Position numbers and translations under genes: made by a program | Notes under the pieces: model-generated | Seen by the model: only the letters and a program-made list of their open reading frames with translations | What the model was told of the DNA's origin: nothing | Databases searched by the model: none | In this document: piece by piece, positions 23,101 through 35,420 of the stretch | Numbering within the stretch: the first letter of the stretch is position 1 | Layout: each line of letters starts with the position of its first letter | Assembly (NCBI GenBank): GCA_907165275.2 | Contig: OU015663.1 | Location: 4,724,501 to 4,788,500, forward strand | Direction of reading: 5' to 3' | Source: Zygaena filipendulae | Taxonomy: Eukaryota > Arthropoda > Insecta > Lepidoptera > Zygaenidae | DNA length: 64,000 bases

Positions 23101-26100
23101 TAACGACTAAAATTTGTTGTTGCAATAAATTTTATTAATATGCATATTTTGACAGATACAATTTTTAAAGTGTTGTTGAGTTTGGTCGATTGCCAGCACA
23201 GGAAATAATCTTTAGAATAGGCACAACAGCTCCTGAAATTACCTCCTACAAACAAAACAAGTTCCTCTAATATTGGTATCAATTGTATATTAGTAAAAAC
23301 TTGACATTTTTAGGTACTTAGTTATTTTGAAAAGCGGAAAAGTTAAAAGTTATATTTACCCTGGTACAATACAAAAGAGTTCATAAAAATTCACGCAGGA
23401 ATTAACCATCAGCAATAGCTAGTTTATATTGTATGGTTCCCGCGGTTTCGCCTGCGTTAATTTCGGAGTTCCCGCGGGAATTTCGGAATAAAAAAATACC
23501 TTATGTCCTTCTCTGCACCCTTGAAAACTAGCTGTTCCGCTGTTTCACCCGCAATAATTTCGGAATTCCTGCGGGAATTCCAGGATAAACTATACCTAAC
23601 TTCCTCTGAAATTACTATCTATAGGTGAAAGTAGTAGTTTTTGAGTATATCGTGAACAGACAGACAGACAGATGCGACAGAGGATTTTGTTTTATAATAT
23701 GTATCCATAATATGTATTTCACAAACACCACACTGTAATTAACTATTTACTATTTAGTAAATTATATAGTAAATTACTTTGACGCGTTATAGCGTGACCG
23801 ACCCTGAGTTGTTTTGCGGCGCGTGAATTTAGAAGTAGATGATGTTTATGATATAAGTAGTACTTATACTAAATACAATGTAACTTTTTTACATCGATGT
23901 TAGGTGTATTATAAATGTGTATTCAGTTTCAAAGATCACATAGATTTAAGTGTTTAAATTCCCTTGAAAAAATTTCAATCCAGCAATAAGGCCGGCTTTT
24001 TGAAATTTCATTTATATAATTTTTTTTATTTATTATTATTTATTATTTATAAAAACTAACTGTTCTCCGCAGTTTCAGCTGCGTTAATTTCGGAGATGCC
24101 GCAGGGATTCCGAGATAAAAGTACCCTCTTTTTCTGTACCCTTGACAACGTGTAGGTAATATGCAAAATTTTACGCAGTTTCACCCTCGTGTTTTCGGAG
24201 TTCCCGCGAGAATTCCGGGTGTTCTGGTTCCATTTTCCTCCCCGAGAGGTTTAATAGCTTATTCAATAAAAAATAATTATTAAAATCGGCTGACAACCCA
24301 CACAGAACCCGGACTGATACACACACATAATATAAATGAACAGCCGCAATCGCAAAAAAAGTCAATCCGTACGCATATTATATATGCGAAAGTAACTCTG
24401 TCTATCTGTCTGTTACGCTTTTACGCTTTAACGGCTCAACCGATCATCATTAAAATTTTGCAAACACATCGTCAGGGGTACAGACAAGGTCATAGGGTAC
24501 TTTTCATCCCAGAATTCCCATAAGCACTCCCAACTTATCGCGGGTGAAACTGCGGGGAACAGCTAGTCAAAAATTATTATTATACCTACACGTTGTACAT
24601 TATAAATATTTAATGTATGTAGTTAGGTAATGTTATTATAATTATTTTTCATTTTATTATTTTGTATATTATTTAATACTAGCTGACCCCCGCGGTTTCA
24701 CCCGCGGTTATTTCGGAGTTCCTGTGGGGATTCCGGGATAAAAAGTACCCTATGTCACTCAGGATTACTGTAGCTTCTTATAAGTGAATGATTATTTTAA
24801 ATCAGTTAAGTAGATCCAGAGATTACCCCCTACAATTTCACAAATACTCGAACTCACCAACTCCAGAGTTCCCGCGGGAATTCCGGGTTAAAAGTAACCT
24901 ATGTCACTCAGGATCACTGTAGCTTCCCATAAGTGAAAGTATTTTCAAAATCGGTTCAGTAGATCCAGAGATTACCCCTAACGTCACAAACTCAAACTTT
25001 TGCTCTTAATATTAATATTAGTATAGAAGTATAGATATCGAAGTGACATATTGTATGGCTTTGTCGACGAGAATCGATAAAATGGCTCGATAAAATTTTA
25101 TCGTGTTGCGCATCTTAGCACCCCAGATCAGCCTATTCTAATCTCTTTTCCTGTTGCGGGTCTGCTGCAAGAAATTCCACATGGAATACGCATGACCCTT
25201 GCACATGATTACTTTTATACTTCTCTTTCTTTTTTATGCTGTCCATCCGGGCTAAGATGCGTAACACGATAAAATTTTATCGAGCCATTTTATCGATTCT
25301 CGTCGACATATTGTATGGCTTTGTCGACAAGAATCGATAAAATGGCTCGATAAAATTTTATCGTGTTACGCATCTTAGCCCCCCTTGTGTGCATTAATTT
25401 TTAAATAAAATAAAATTTCCTACCTTTCATTTTCCCCTGCACCTGCGCGCTGACTTCCACCGGCGCGCTGGTCAGCAGCCTCAGTTTGCCCTCGCGGTCC
25501 AGGGCCATCATCTTGCTGTGGACCCGCAGCACTTGCTGCACGCACGCCGCTATATCACCGACGAACACCGTCGCGCCCAGCTCCCGCAACACGTCCACGG
25601 CCCACCGCAGCTCGTCCGCCGCCCGGCCGAGATCCAGCACATCACCGGTCATCAGACTCTGCATCAGCACTATCGCCAGCAAGTTGGCCGTGGTGGCGAC
25701 TGTGTTCCTCTGCTGCAGCGTCACCACGTGGTCCGCCAGCCGGCGCACCAAGCTGAACTGGTCGACGCTCAGTTGCTGCACGTCGACCGGTTTCAGCATC
25801 TCCTCCGTGAAGGTTCCATCGCCACCGAAATATTCCTTCACCGATAGCGGACTGCCGAAATTTATGTAGACGTTGCCGAAGTGGTCGTTTATATCGCGCA
25901 GTGATCTCAAGATGCCCTGACAAAAGTTAAAACCAATAAAACTAGTTACAAAGTTGAGTACGTCAAAACAATGTGCGAAAACTGATATTAAGAAAAAATA
26001 TAAATTTGAAAGATCTTAACTTAAACTTGCATGTTTTAAAAATCAATTAGACTATCTATAGTGTAAGGTCAGTCTTTCGTCCATTGTAATTTGAAGTTTA

Positions 26101-29100
26101 TCCATATTTCAATGGACGTAGTTTCGATATGAAATTGTAATAAGACTATTATAGATGGTGGTAGGACTCCTGTTGATATTGATACTGAATCTACTAAGCT
26201 ATAATTGACCCCTGTAAAGGCATTGTATGTAGCAAGTACGTACCTTGGTTGACTCTTTTGTTTTTGGCACCCCGAGGTGTTCGTAGGTGAAGGCGTTGTG
26301 CTCGAGCAGGCGGTCGTAGCTCAGGTTGACCGGCACCACGCACACGTCGGGCACCTCCCGCGCGAACAGCGGCAGCAGACTCATCGACAACATACCTGCC
26401 CGGGGCAAAAAACTGGCACTCCATATAAATGAATAGATTTATCTACCTTCTACTACCACCAAAGAATAGAGATTGTATTATAAAGAAGCGACACTCTGCG
26501 CCTCCACCAATTTCATGCCTCCTCATACCTCGCGAAAATGACCTTGGTTAAGACCGAGGAAAGTTTGACACGTCATGTAGAATGTATACATGCAGCAGAC
26601 GATACGCACAGACGCACAACACGTGTACGTACAAGCCGGCTGTCTTGACCTGTGCAAAGTACTTGAATCAGTTCATTTGCATGGAGTGTCATCGGGCTGC
26701 ACAAGCAGGTGGCTTATGGGCATACGTGACGTGTGTCTCCAACTCTCCACGCAACAAACTTTCGCTTGATGTCCGTTACATTTGCGATACCTATTGCAGA
26801 ACCTTCGATTCTCACCAAATACTACTTATAGCGTGTATCGTTTAGTTTCATAATTTTTTTTTTTATCCTTAACTAGCTGTCCCACACGATTTCACCCGCG
26901 ATGATTTCGGAGTTCCCGCGGAATTGTTCCATACAAACTTTTCAACCCCTTTTGGGGTTTGAATTTTCAAAAATCCTTTCTTATTGGATGCCTACGTCAT
27001 ACAAAGAACACACCCTCCAAGTTTCAGGTCTCTACGATCAGCGGTTTAGGCTGTGCGTTGATCCATCAGTCATTCAGGACAATAGATTTTATATACATAT
27101 ATAGATTACTTATCATTTCAATGGATACCATCAAAGTACGGTTAGATACAAAGTATTCGCAAATACATTACTACAGTTTATATAGACAAGTCACAACCTA
27201 CCATACTTGGGCGGCATGCTCTTGTTGCTCCTGCTCCTGGTGCCCTCGAGGAAGAACTCGACGGGCGCTCCGTACCGCGCCACCAGCGTGCGCACGTACT
27301 GCCGGAGCGTGGCGGCGTACAGCGGCGCGCCGGCCAACGTGCGCCGGATGTAGAACGCGCCCGTGTCGCGCATCCACCGCCCCACCAACGCCATCGAGTT
27401 GAAATCTAACATCGACGATCGAACCAATATCATCGGTTATTATATTTAGACGCGCCACGGTTACAAGGTGGCCACACTATCAACTATAGCTAGGCACCGA
27501 CCTAGGGGCATCGCTTGCAGTGTGGCCCATAGTATGCAATATGTATGATAATATGTCTGTTCACTATAGGATTAGTCACTCAGCGAGTTTCTTGGCTTTT
27601 AGCAATAAGCGCTCTTCGTAGTGTGAATTTAGATGCGATACGTATTACGAGTCACAATATGCTTGCTAGAACCAAAATCTTATCAGATTTAAATAAAATA
27701 AAAATGCAGAGGTCAAACTTTTATGATCCTATTAAAAAATAAAAAGGCAGGGGTCATATTATTTTATGTCTATGCATTTTTTTTTAAATGTAATATTATC
27801 AAAATATAATTTTTTTTTTAATGTATGTATGGGGTAGGTGGCAATTACCGCCGTCCTAGAGATCTGCAACACCATAGGGTATGCAGGTACGTTGCCGACT
27901 TGGAATAGAAATGGGAACTGGCTTTCAAGTGAGGCCTGTCGGAACACACCGTTAGGTGATTGGCGACAGATTTATCGACTTGAAGGTGGTAGCTAGCCAG
28001 CTGGGCACTAGAGAGTGCCCTGCCACCACGCTATGGTTTCCTCACGATGTTTTTCCTCAACTGACAGCTCAAGCTCGTTGTTTGGGTTTGAACCTACCCT
28101 TTGCGGCAGTTGATCCCAACGTTTCAACAACTGAGCTAGCTATCATCGCTGTATGTCTATGTCCTTAGTCACGTCACGTGTGGACCCCGTTAAGCCCTAT
28201 CCAACCTTTTGCGACGTAACACGACTACGATTTGTTATAATCACACGTGATAGTAGTTAGGGCACGGTAATTTCTACGTAATAACCTTGATTACAGAACA
28301 AAGTAACGTCGTTATATTTGTGATTATCATAAAATTATTTTTACGATGTACCCTAATTACATAAATTTAATGTTTGATAACTACAGCTTTGTTAAGTTAA
28401 ATCTTGAGCCGCTAGTAGGATAATAACTACCTTCGTGAAAATTTGGTCCATTTTAATTTCGGCTTTATATACAGTCGGCAAGGTCGAAATTTCAATGGAC
28501 AATAGTTAAGTTTATTTATTTCGTATCAGTGTTTACAAAATTAAATGTTACAGAGGATAGCACAATCGTCAATTTTTGAGATAAAAATATAATCATACTA
28601 GCTGTCCCCCGCGATTTCATCCGCGGTAATTCCGGAGTTCCCGCGGGAATCTGGGATAAAAACTATCCTATCTTTTAAGTTGGGCCATATTATAAAATGT
28701 TACAAAATTTTATCAAAATCCCTTCAGTAGTTTCGGAGTCCATCGCGGACAAACAACGTGACACACCGCACACCTAGATCTAAACAGCGATTAACTCAAA
28801 AAAAGACTTTTTTCCGGAAAGGCGAAAAACTGATTGACATGTTCCTGTGTATTTCAGAACTTACAGCTTGGAACAGAAGATAGATGTTATAGGAATCTTG
28901 TATTTTAATCGTATATTAGGGTTGAAATTTGGATTTTCGTAATTACTACCGTATTGTTTAACAAATCAATGTAATTTTTTTTGTTATTTTGAGTTGAACC
29001 TGTATTGGTGAATTAAGTATATAGTTGACTCCCTTTTGAAGAGTCAAAATGAATTTTTAAGGTAGTAAACAGCTTTTTATATTTAATATTTATTCACAAT

Positions 29101-32100
29101 TATTCAACTCAAAATAAAATATCAAAGAAATTAACATAAATATTAAAAAATTACAATAAATTACCCATTTTATATAATTTTTATATAGTACTCGTTTATG
29201 GAGTAATATGCTTTGTCCAATTAAATAGGCTTTCAGTCGGCGATAAAAAGTTTCGTCATTTTTTTCATTCTTTATATCTGTGGGGAGCTGCTCGTAATAT
29301 GTGGGACCAACTACTCGCAGATTTTTAGTAGCCAATGCTGTTTCTTCGTGATACAGTCTCAAGCTTTTCCCTATTACGAAGATTTCGCCCACCACCCGTT
29401 CGACGCCTGAAGTGAGTCATGTTTTGTCTGACATATCTAACTATCCCAAAGATGTACAGCGAGCATAACGTCATGATCCCTTGTTGCTTAAAAATGTTCC
29501 TACACAACTCTCTTGGCTTGATTCCCAAAACTAGCCTTAGTGCACATTTCTGAAGGTGAAGGACGAACACTCGTTGGTGATCAGTGGAGTTACTCCACGA
29601 CCTAATACCATATGTCATCACAGAATGGAAATGTGCAAAATATACCTGACGTATCATAACATTTGAGACGTAACGGGCGTAGTCTACGTTAGGCATACGC
29701 AGCACTACTTAGTTTGGCGCAAAGAGCGTGAATGTGGGATTTCCAGTTGATATTAGAGTTCAGGGTGAAACCGAGGAAACGGCACATTGATATTTCCCAA
29801 TATCAATCCCTATTAATTTACCTAGTTCTCGAATTTCTTGAAAATACTTTTCATAAGTTACAAGTATTCTCGTGTATCCAAAATATGTTAATTAAGCGTC
29901 CAATTGAAACTCTGATTAAAGCCAAAACACGTAAACAAAAATCAAATTCTTAGTAGGTAGGTACTAGGTAGGTACCTACTTTTTCCTGAGACTTATATGA
30001 ATTTTTTTACATAGCCTTTTAAGTGTCTGCTTGAGTGCCCAGTCAGCATCTATATGACTTAAGTAAGCTACTATTTTTATATGTAAGAGAAAAACTGACA
30101 GAAATTGATAACTTTAAGTTGAAGAATAAAAAAGCTTCTATATTACGCTATTGCCTATTTGAGTCTTTTTACAATTTTATATGTGACATACATGAGTAAT
30201 TTGTAGCATAAACATTAGGTTTATAGCAAAAACTATATTAATACTAATATAATTATAGTTTTTATAATATTGACATGGTAACCACGTAGGTTATACCTAT
30301 AATTTACAGTTGTGCCTGCACCACTTAAAATGCTAATTCTTTTGTTTACATATTACAAGGTAAATAGTAAATTAAACTTGTTTTTTTTTAATTTCCTTTG
30401 CCAGTGGTCTTGCAATTTAATTAATTTTTTTAGATTACTTCGAAATTTACAAAAAAGTTTTTATTATCGTTTTTTTTGTAGGATTGTGAACAAACTATTT
30501 TATCTTAATTTTCCACCAGCGTTAATTCAATTATATACGATTTTATTTTGAGTATTTAATGTGTCCAAATATTAGTTATAAAGATGATTTTGGGTGTCTC
30601 ATATTTCCATAAATTTATTTTAATAAATAACAAAAAAATACTGTCTCTACTGACAGTACATTTGCCACAAGACTCACAAGCAACACATCGAATAAAATAA
30701 TATAGAAATTATTAAATAACTTAAAAATAAGTCTGTTACGGTCACACTCAGAGTCGTTTTAATGATTACTTAATTTTAAGTAGGTAAAGATTTTTGAAAC
30801 AAAATTTCTGCAATCAGAGACATTCATTAATTTAATGTTAATTGACACTTAAATAAATTTAACTTAATTATAGTCAAATGTCAATTAACAGTAATTTAAT
30901 TAATGTCTCTGAATGCGGCAATTTTGTTTTAAAAATCTATAATCTTTAGTGTAATTAATCAAGACTCTGAAGTCTGAGTGCGGCTACTGGTTTCACTGCT
31001 TATATTATTTATAGATTAAATTATTAAACTAGATAATTAAAAATACAAAAATTACCTATTCCAGCAGCGGTAACTGGCAAGTCAATGTTGTAGTGATAAC
31101 ACAAATATGTTAGAAGACAAAAGTCGCCATAGCTTCTGTGCGTAGGAAGAAACAGTACTGGGTTTTTGCCCATCATTGACTTTAGCTAAAATAAAATAAG
31201 CTACTGAATTAAAATGTTTCATACATCCATCACCACCAGGATGAATAAGCCTGCATATCTCAACTTTATAGAAAAAAAAAGCTTTTAAACAATTTACCTG
31301 TAATATTGGTGGTTCGCTGACATAAATTTCTATTTTCATCATGAATGATATCTTGAGAAATAATATCCCCATCCACCTTACAATGTGCATCTTCTTGTCC
31401 ATGCCAATTTCATCAAGATAATGCAACACTTTTTGTTTAAGCTCCTCTTTTGGTGTTCCTGTTCTTACACTCTCCTAAAAAGATCAGCGGAGTTAGCCAA
31501 GCACTGGGTTTAAGCCAGGTTGATTGTCCAACTATGGCAGTGGTTCTTAACCTTTTAGTCTTCGGGGAATCCAATAAGTAATTTTTAATGTTTCATATAA
31601 ACTATCTAGTTGAAAGCATACTTTCTGTTATTCAATTTTTGTCTCTTCTTTTATCTTTTTCTAGATTCTACAATTTGTTCATTACTTTTTAATTGTTTCA
31701 ACGTTCGTTATGAATTTTGTTTTATGACAAAAAAAATTGATTAGTGAACTATGATGTCTATAATTCAACTTCTTGCCTTTTTATTTTTTGCCCCACTTAG
31801 TAAATTCTTACAAATTATGTACTAACGGCCGCACTCAGAGTCAACTTTAATTATTACTTAGTTAAGTATAGATTTTTAAAACCAAATTTCCGCAATCAGA
31901 GATGTTCAGTAAATTAATGTTAATTGGCATTTAATAAGATGTAACTTAATTAGTTAAATACCAATTAACATTAATTTATTAAATTTGTTTGATTGCGGCA
32001 GTTTTGTTTTAAAAATCTATACTTAACTAAGTAATCATTAAAGTCGACTCTGAGTGCGGCAGTAAGGTTGGCAACCTAAAGTATACTTACTGTGAAAGAT

Positions 32101-32622
32101 AAGATTAGGAATAGAATGCATAGTAATAGTAATGAGGCCGCCACCTCTTTTATTTATTCATATGATACAATACACAAAATTTTCAATTGAGTAAAAGAAA
32201 ATACTTCTGAATAGGAAACCGAAGGGCTTGTGCGAGACAGTTGCAACACCTATTTAGGTATATCATGAGAAAACAAATTTGGATGGGACACAAATATGTT
32301 TTAAATGTGTTTTAATCATAAAATAATTCCATGGTTATAATAGTTACCATAGGTACGTAATGTTTCATAAAGAACTTTCTAAGGAATCCCAAAAAATCAT
32401 ATGGGTGAAACCATGAGTCCAACAAGTACTATTACTTACCGATTCAATAACAGAATCCATATACATCGATTCCGCCACAATATCTTTCAGTTTTTGCGGT
32501 GAACATGATTTATTTGATATAAACGTCTTCTGAGGCACCCACGTCCTTGTCATAAATTTGATAATACCGCATCGTGAGTTTCTTGGCTTTAAAATATTGT
32601 TGAAATACACTTGTTCACTCAT
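20176..32622 (-). CDS. GNPAT: Dihydroxyacetone-phosphate acyltransferase, peroxisomal (complete, 11 exons)
   Basis: The exons are 32440-32622, 31298-31474, 31056-31185, 27202-27405, 26244-26395, 25424-25916, 22854-22994, 22339-22418, 21610-21771, 20940-21088 and 20176-20317. All joints are GT-AG and in frame, giving 670 residues; the human protein is about 680. The enzyme adds a fatty acyl group to dihydroxyacetone phosphate, the first step of ether-lipid synthesis. PlsC/GPAT motifs are complete: H136-RSYG-D141 (block I), GAFYIRR 179-185 (II), EGTRS 217-221 (III) and VPVNLSYD 252-259 (IV). A later diagnostic stretch is AVPVIQLQLYVNP. The C-terminus is CRL, a variant of the peroxisomal PTS1 signal. 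The gene is convergent with the mannosidase. Exons 1-3 are AT-rich and exons 4-10 are very GC-rich. A mitochondrial GPAT is less likely because of PTS1 and the block IV context. Confidence 0.93.
20503..20702 (+). mobile_element. Helitron-like fragment in a GNPAT intron
   Basis: It starts CTAGCTGTGCCCCGCGGTTT and runs through TTCCCGCGCGAATTCCGG to a TAACGTTAGTAGGATT end. It is a nearly full short copy lying between the last two GNPAT exons. Confidence 0.65.
21850..22045 (+). mobile_element. Helitron-like fragment
   Basis: It starts CTAGCTGTTTCCCGCGGTTT and ends AAATAAACTCCTTTTCGG. It is followed directly by a family B MITE fragment. Confidence 0.6.
22048..22238. mobile_element. MITE family B, deleted copy
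   Basis: It keeps AATAATAGACACGTATAA, GATTACGTAAAAAAAGGAAA and ACTAAAATTTAGTCATCTAT but lacks the central palindromes. It lies in the GNPAT intron upstream of exon 21610-21771. Confidence 0.6.
22632..22660. repeat. (GACA)n microsatellite
   Basis: Seven GACA-type units lie in a row, inside a GNPAT intron. The tetranucleotide often accompanies the Helitron-like copies in this window. Confidence 0.9.
22760..22855. mobile_element. MITE family D fragment at a GNPAT splice donor
   Basis: It contains ACGTGTGCACACAAGCCG and ends GTGTGGAGTGTCACGGG. On the minus strand it lies within 25 bp downstream of the donor of exon 22854-22994. Confidence 0.6.
23425..25035. mobile_element. Cluster of Helitron-like fragments
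   Basis: At least seven partial copies sit side by side. Plus-oriented starts (CCGCGGTTTCACCCGCG-like) occur near 23440, 23535, 24065, 24175 and 24680, and a reverse copy spans about 24375-24570. A further body copy occurs at 24860-25030 (TTCCCGCGGGAATTCCGG). They lie in the GNPAT intron between exons 25424-25916 and 22854-22994. Confidence 0.6.
25041..25380. mobile_element. Palindromic MITE family E, two copies
   Basis: A full hairpin at 25251-25380 starts GCTAAGATGCGTAACACGAT and ends with its reverse complement. A half copy lies at 25041-25121. The stem contains TAAAATTTTATCGAGCCATT. The full copy ends about 45 bp from the GNPAT exon at 25424. A third copy is at 57962-58093. Confidence 0.8.
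26475..26702. mobile_element. MITE family D, full-looking copy
   Basis: It runs from AAAGAAGCGACACTCTGCGC to TTTGCATGGAGTGTCATCGG, with GACACTC / GAGTGTC as inverted ends and ACACGTGTACGTACAAGCCG inside. A second end motif, TGGCACTCCATATAAATG, lies at 26412-26429, about 20 bp upstream of the acceptor of GNPAT exon 26244-26395. Confidence 0.65.
26870..27110 (+). mobile_element. Helitron-like fragment
   Basis: It starts CTAGCTGTCCCACACGATTT with a diverged hairpin and has a longer body ending in TTATATACATATATAGATTA. It lies in a GNPAT intron. Confidence 0.5.
27800..28165 (-). mobile_element. tRNA-derived SINE
   Basis: The minus strand shows an A box (TAGCTCAGTTGTTG, near 28119-28135) and a perfect B box (GGTTCAAACCC, near 28085-28095). 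The body runs to about 27830, where the plus strand reads GGGGTAGGTGGCAATTACC. Box spacing is tRNA-like but no full cloverleaf forms, so it is a SINE and not a tRNA gene. Confidence 0.8.
28595..28790 (+). mobile_element. Helitron-like fragment
   Basis: It starts CTAGCTGTCCCCCGCGATTT, continues GAGTTCCCGCGGGAATCTGG, and ends in a diverged body. It lies in the large GNPAT intron between exons 3 and 4. Confidence 0.6.
29090..29800 (-). pseudogene. Jockey-type LINE reverse-transcriptase 3' fragment
   Basis: The minus strand encodes the tail of a non-LTR reverse transcriptase in three broken pieces. These are FLGFTLNSNINWKSHIHAL near 29710-29795, HFHSVMTYGIRSWSNST and LYIFGIVRYVRQNMTH within 29325-29705, and NLRVVGPTYYEQLPTDIK with YRRLKAYLIG within 29090-29340. 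This order and the trailing short-peptide end are typical of jockey-clade ORF2. At least two frameshifts or stops separate the parts, and the element is cut at its 5' side as usual for LINE insertions. It is dead and sits in the large third intron of GNPAT. Confidence 0.85.
29960..30735. other. Intron interior, no gene seen
   Basis: AT-rich GNPAT intron sequence. No exon or clear repeat was identified here. Confidence 0.4.
30740..30984. mobile_element. Palindromic MITE, family A copy 3
   Basis: It starts GGTCACACTCAGAGTCG and ends GTCTGAGTGCGGC. The stem includes AATTTAATGTTAATTGACA and its partner. It lies about 70 bp from GNPAT exon 31056-31185. Confidence 0.8.
31828..32060. mobile_element. 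Palindromic MITE, family A copy 4
   Basis: The ends GCCGCACTCAGAGTC and GACTCTGAGTGCGGC are perfect inverted repeats. The 233-bp element folds along almost its whole length. It has the same length as the 55246-55478 copy. Confidence 0.9.
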
Positions 32623-32649
32623 ATTAGATTTATTTTTAAATCCAAATGG

Positions 32650-33690
32650 AAAGAAAACTAGTTTGATGTTGAATTGTGTAATTTTTTAAAAAGCCAACAT
32701 TTGAGTGTCAGAGTAATCCTTTCAGGCCTAAGGCACAACAGAAGGCACAGAAATAAAGTGGTTTTTTTTTACAAAGCACTGCACTCTTAGCGAGACTGTG
32801 TATAATTTACACCTAAATATCACTCATTGACACAGTGACGGAACGGACAGTAGGTATATAGATTCCTCCAGCCACAGCAGAGCCCCTAAAGCTGAGTTCT
32901 ACCCTGAGCTCTGGACTATGATAAATATTCTCTATTATATTGACTTAACCTGCAGAAGACAGCAATTATAATTTTCTTTACTGCTGCTAGACTCAGTAAA
33001 TACCTATCTAATCTAATTCTTTTTGTCAATAAGTAATTAAAATTCCGCTAACTAGACAAAGCTTTTCTAGCACAAATTAACTAGACATATGTCTAAAGAC
33101 AGATAGGAATCTGACAGTATTTTGAGGGGTCGTTAGAGATCCACCAATCACAGAACAGGTCGCCGAGCCACAGATAAAAGCCACAGATATTAGTGTTGTC
33201 CATGTCGATAAACTTTATCGATACTAGGGATGGGATCCAGTAGGTACTCGTATCGATAGTATTATAGCTTAGTAGGATTAAATATTTTATTTATTTTAGG
33301 ATTGTGACTGACTTGTTTATGTTTTTCTCTTAACATGTTAGTGAACTAATTGTGTTTAGAGAAAAACATAAACAAGAACAAATAAAACTCGTAAATTTCA
33401 TAAAAACTTTATCTTTAATTAAGTATATAAATGTTACTTACCATTACTTATACATACTATTAAGGATAACAACAGTCATCATTGTTAATTGTACATTATA
33501 TTATACTAGACATAAATAGGAAAATAACAGTTGTCAGCTTGATTTTATTAGAAAATTTCGTAAACAAACCGTTCCCAAATTAGTAAACAAGAAAAATAAT
33601 CAGTATATAATTAGAAGTAATAAATAGCTAGTTATTAAAATGCTGTTACATTGATACACCAACTTTTAAAATTCGTGTGTATTTCAAATA
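32650..33690. other. Upstream flank of GNPAT, no gene seen
   Basis: This is presumed 5' flank of the minus-strand GNPAT gene. No clear TATA or initiator was identified. It contains CACAAATTAACTAGACATAT at about 33072, a motif that recurs at about 43169. Confidence 0.4.
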
Positions 33691-33693
33691 AAT

Positions 33694-34550
33694 CAAATAA
33701 ATGCGTTTCAAAATTTGTTTTATAGAATAGGAAAAAATGGTTTGATATTTTACTTCACACCATGACACGCCAGACAAAAACTGTGAAGCGAAAATGATTT
33801 GCATGTAACATCACAAAAATCACTGGCATACTTCTGAATCTATTCTGACCTAACAAAGGACAATGTCAATCTTTGTATGAAGAGTGGACCAAGTGCTGCC
33901 CAGTGCTGCTGGATGTAGACATAGTACATTATGTTCCTAAGGGTAGTAGTAGTCTGTAAAATAAGGCGCGTCTAATTCTATCCCAGGAGTCGTGAAAAAT
34001 AAAGTTTTTGTTGAGATTTGTTAGAAAACAATAAACTTGCATGGAAGGTGGACCAAGTGCTGCCCAGGATGTAGACATAGTACATTATATTCCTTAGGGT
34101 AGTAGTAGTCTGTAAAATAAAGCGCATATAATTCTATCCCAGGAGTCGTGAAAAAAAGTTTTTGTTGAGATTTATTTAGGAAACAATAAACTTGCATGGA
34201 AGGTGGACTAAGTGCTGCCCAGGATGTAGGCATAGTACATTATGTTCCTAAGGGTAGTAGTAGGCGTCTAATTCTATCCCAGGAGTCGTGAAAAAAAAGT
34301 AAACTGCTCAGCAACCACCTTACAGAAATTGAATTGCAACCTGTGAAATACCTATTATTTAGTAAATAAATAAATCAAATAAATGCGTTTCATAATTTGT
34401 TTTATAGAATAGGAAAAAATGGTTTGATATTTTACTTCAAACCATGACACGCCAGACAAAAACTGCGAAGCGAAAATGATTTGCATGTTACATCACAAAA
34501 TTAATCACTGTCATACTTCTGAATCTGATTATATTCTGATTCTGACCTAA
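33694..34550. repeat. Segmental duplication flanking a three-unit tandem repeat
   Basis: A block of about 160 bp at 33694-33855 (AAATGCGTTTCAAAATTTG onward) recurs at 34374-34550 in the same orientation. Between them a unit of about 156 bp repeats three times at about 33877, 34039 and 34195 (AGTGCTGCCCAG, TAGACATAGTACATTAT, TCTATCCCAGGAGTCGTG). ORFs here are by-products of the repeats. Confidence 0.85.
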
Positions 34551-34913
34551 CTTTCCAATTCCAATTTGTTGTTTAACTTTGTTTTTGTAACTCTTCACTG
34601 TTTTCTCTGACTGACATTGGCATGAATACTGAATACGCCTACCTACCCAAAGCGTCTGTTGCCATATTGAAAAAAAGAAGAACTCAAAAGGCAATCAACT
34701 AAAATGATTACCAGTGTGTTATATACGTTGTACGCTACGTTGACGTTGATTGCTCTAATGCGACCAAAAATTTTTGAAGAAATTTTTATTACTAAGAAGC
34801 TTTGTCATTGGCAAATTATAATTATAGACGCTATTATTAAAGAAGAAGAATCTTCTTAAATTTTTTTAAGAAATGACCAAATATCCATGAAGCTTTTGAG
34901 AATAATAATTCAA

Positions 34914-35420
34914 ATATACACACCCGCAGAATTAGCGGAACATAAAAAGGCAGAGTATAGAAATAATTACGTATATATATTAAAACAAATAATAATTAGA
35001 CGTGAAGTAATAAATTAATATACATCTTTAAAAGTTTGTAATTAAATTATTAAATTTTATTTAAAAAAATGATTAAAAAAAAACACTTTTTCTCTAATTT
35101 GTGGGCACACAAATAATGTTGCAAATTAAAGATTACTGTGATTTTAACACTAAATAAATGAACGTTTAATAACGTGTGTTTCCCCTTCGTGATTCAACTT
35201 TTATTTGCAACATTGTCTGTGTTTTCACAAACTAGATTTTTTTTTTAATTTTGATTACTTTTAATAAAATTTAACTAAAAACTTCTTAAAGTCGATGTTA
35301 AAAGATGTATATTAGTTTATTACTTCATGCCTGATAATAATTTGTTTTAATATACATATAATACGTAATTATTTCTATACTCTGCCTTTTTATGTTCCGC
35401 TAATTCTGCCGGTGTGTATA
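34914..35420. mobile_element. Foldback MITE with ~120-bp inverted arms
   Basis: The arms 34914-35037 and 35298-35420 are reverse complements (GCAGAATTAGCGGAACATAA, AGGCAGAGTATAGAAATAAT). The central part also pairs loosely (AATGTTGCAAAT / ATTTGCAACATT). No coding capacity is present. Confidence 0.85.

Noticed and set aside
27800..28165. tRNA gene
   Set aside because: A and B boxes are present, but the acceptor and anticodon stems do not close and a long SINE body follows.
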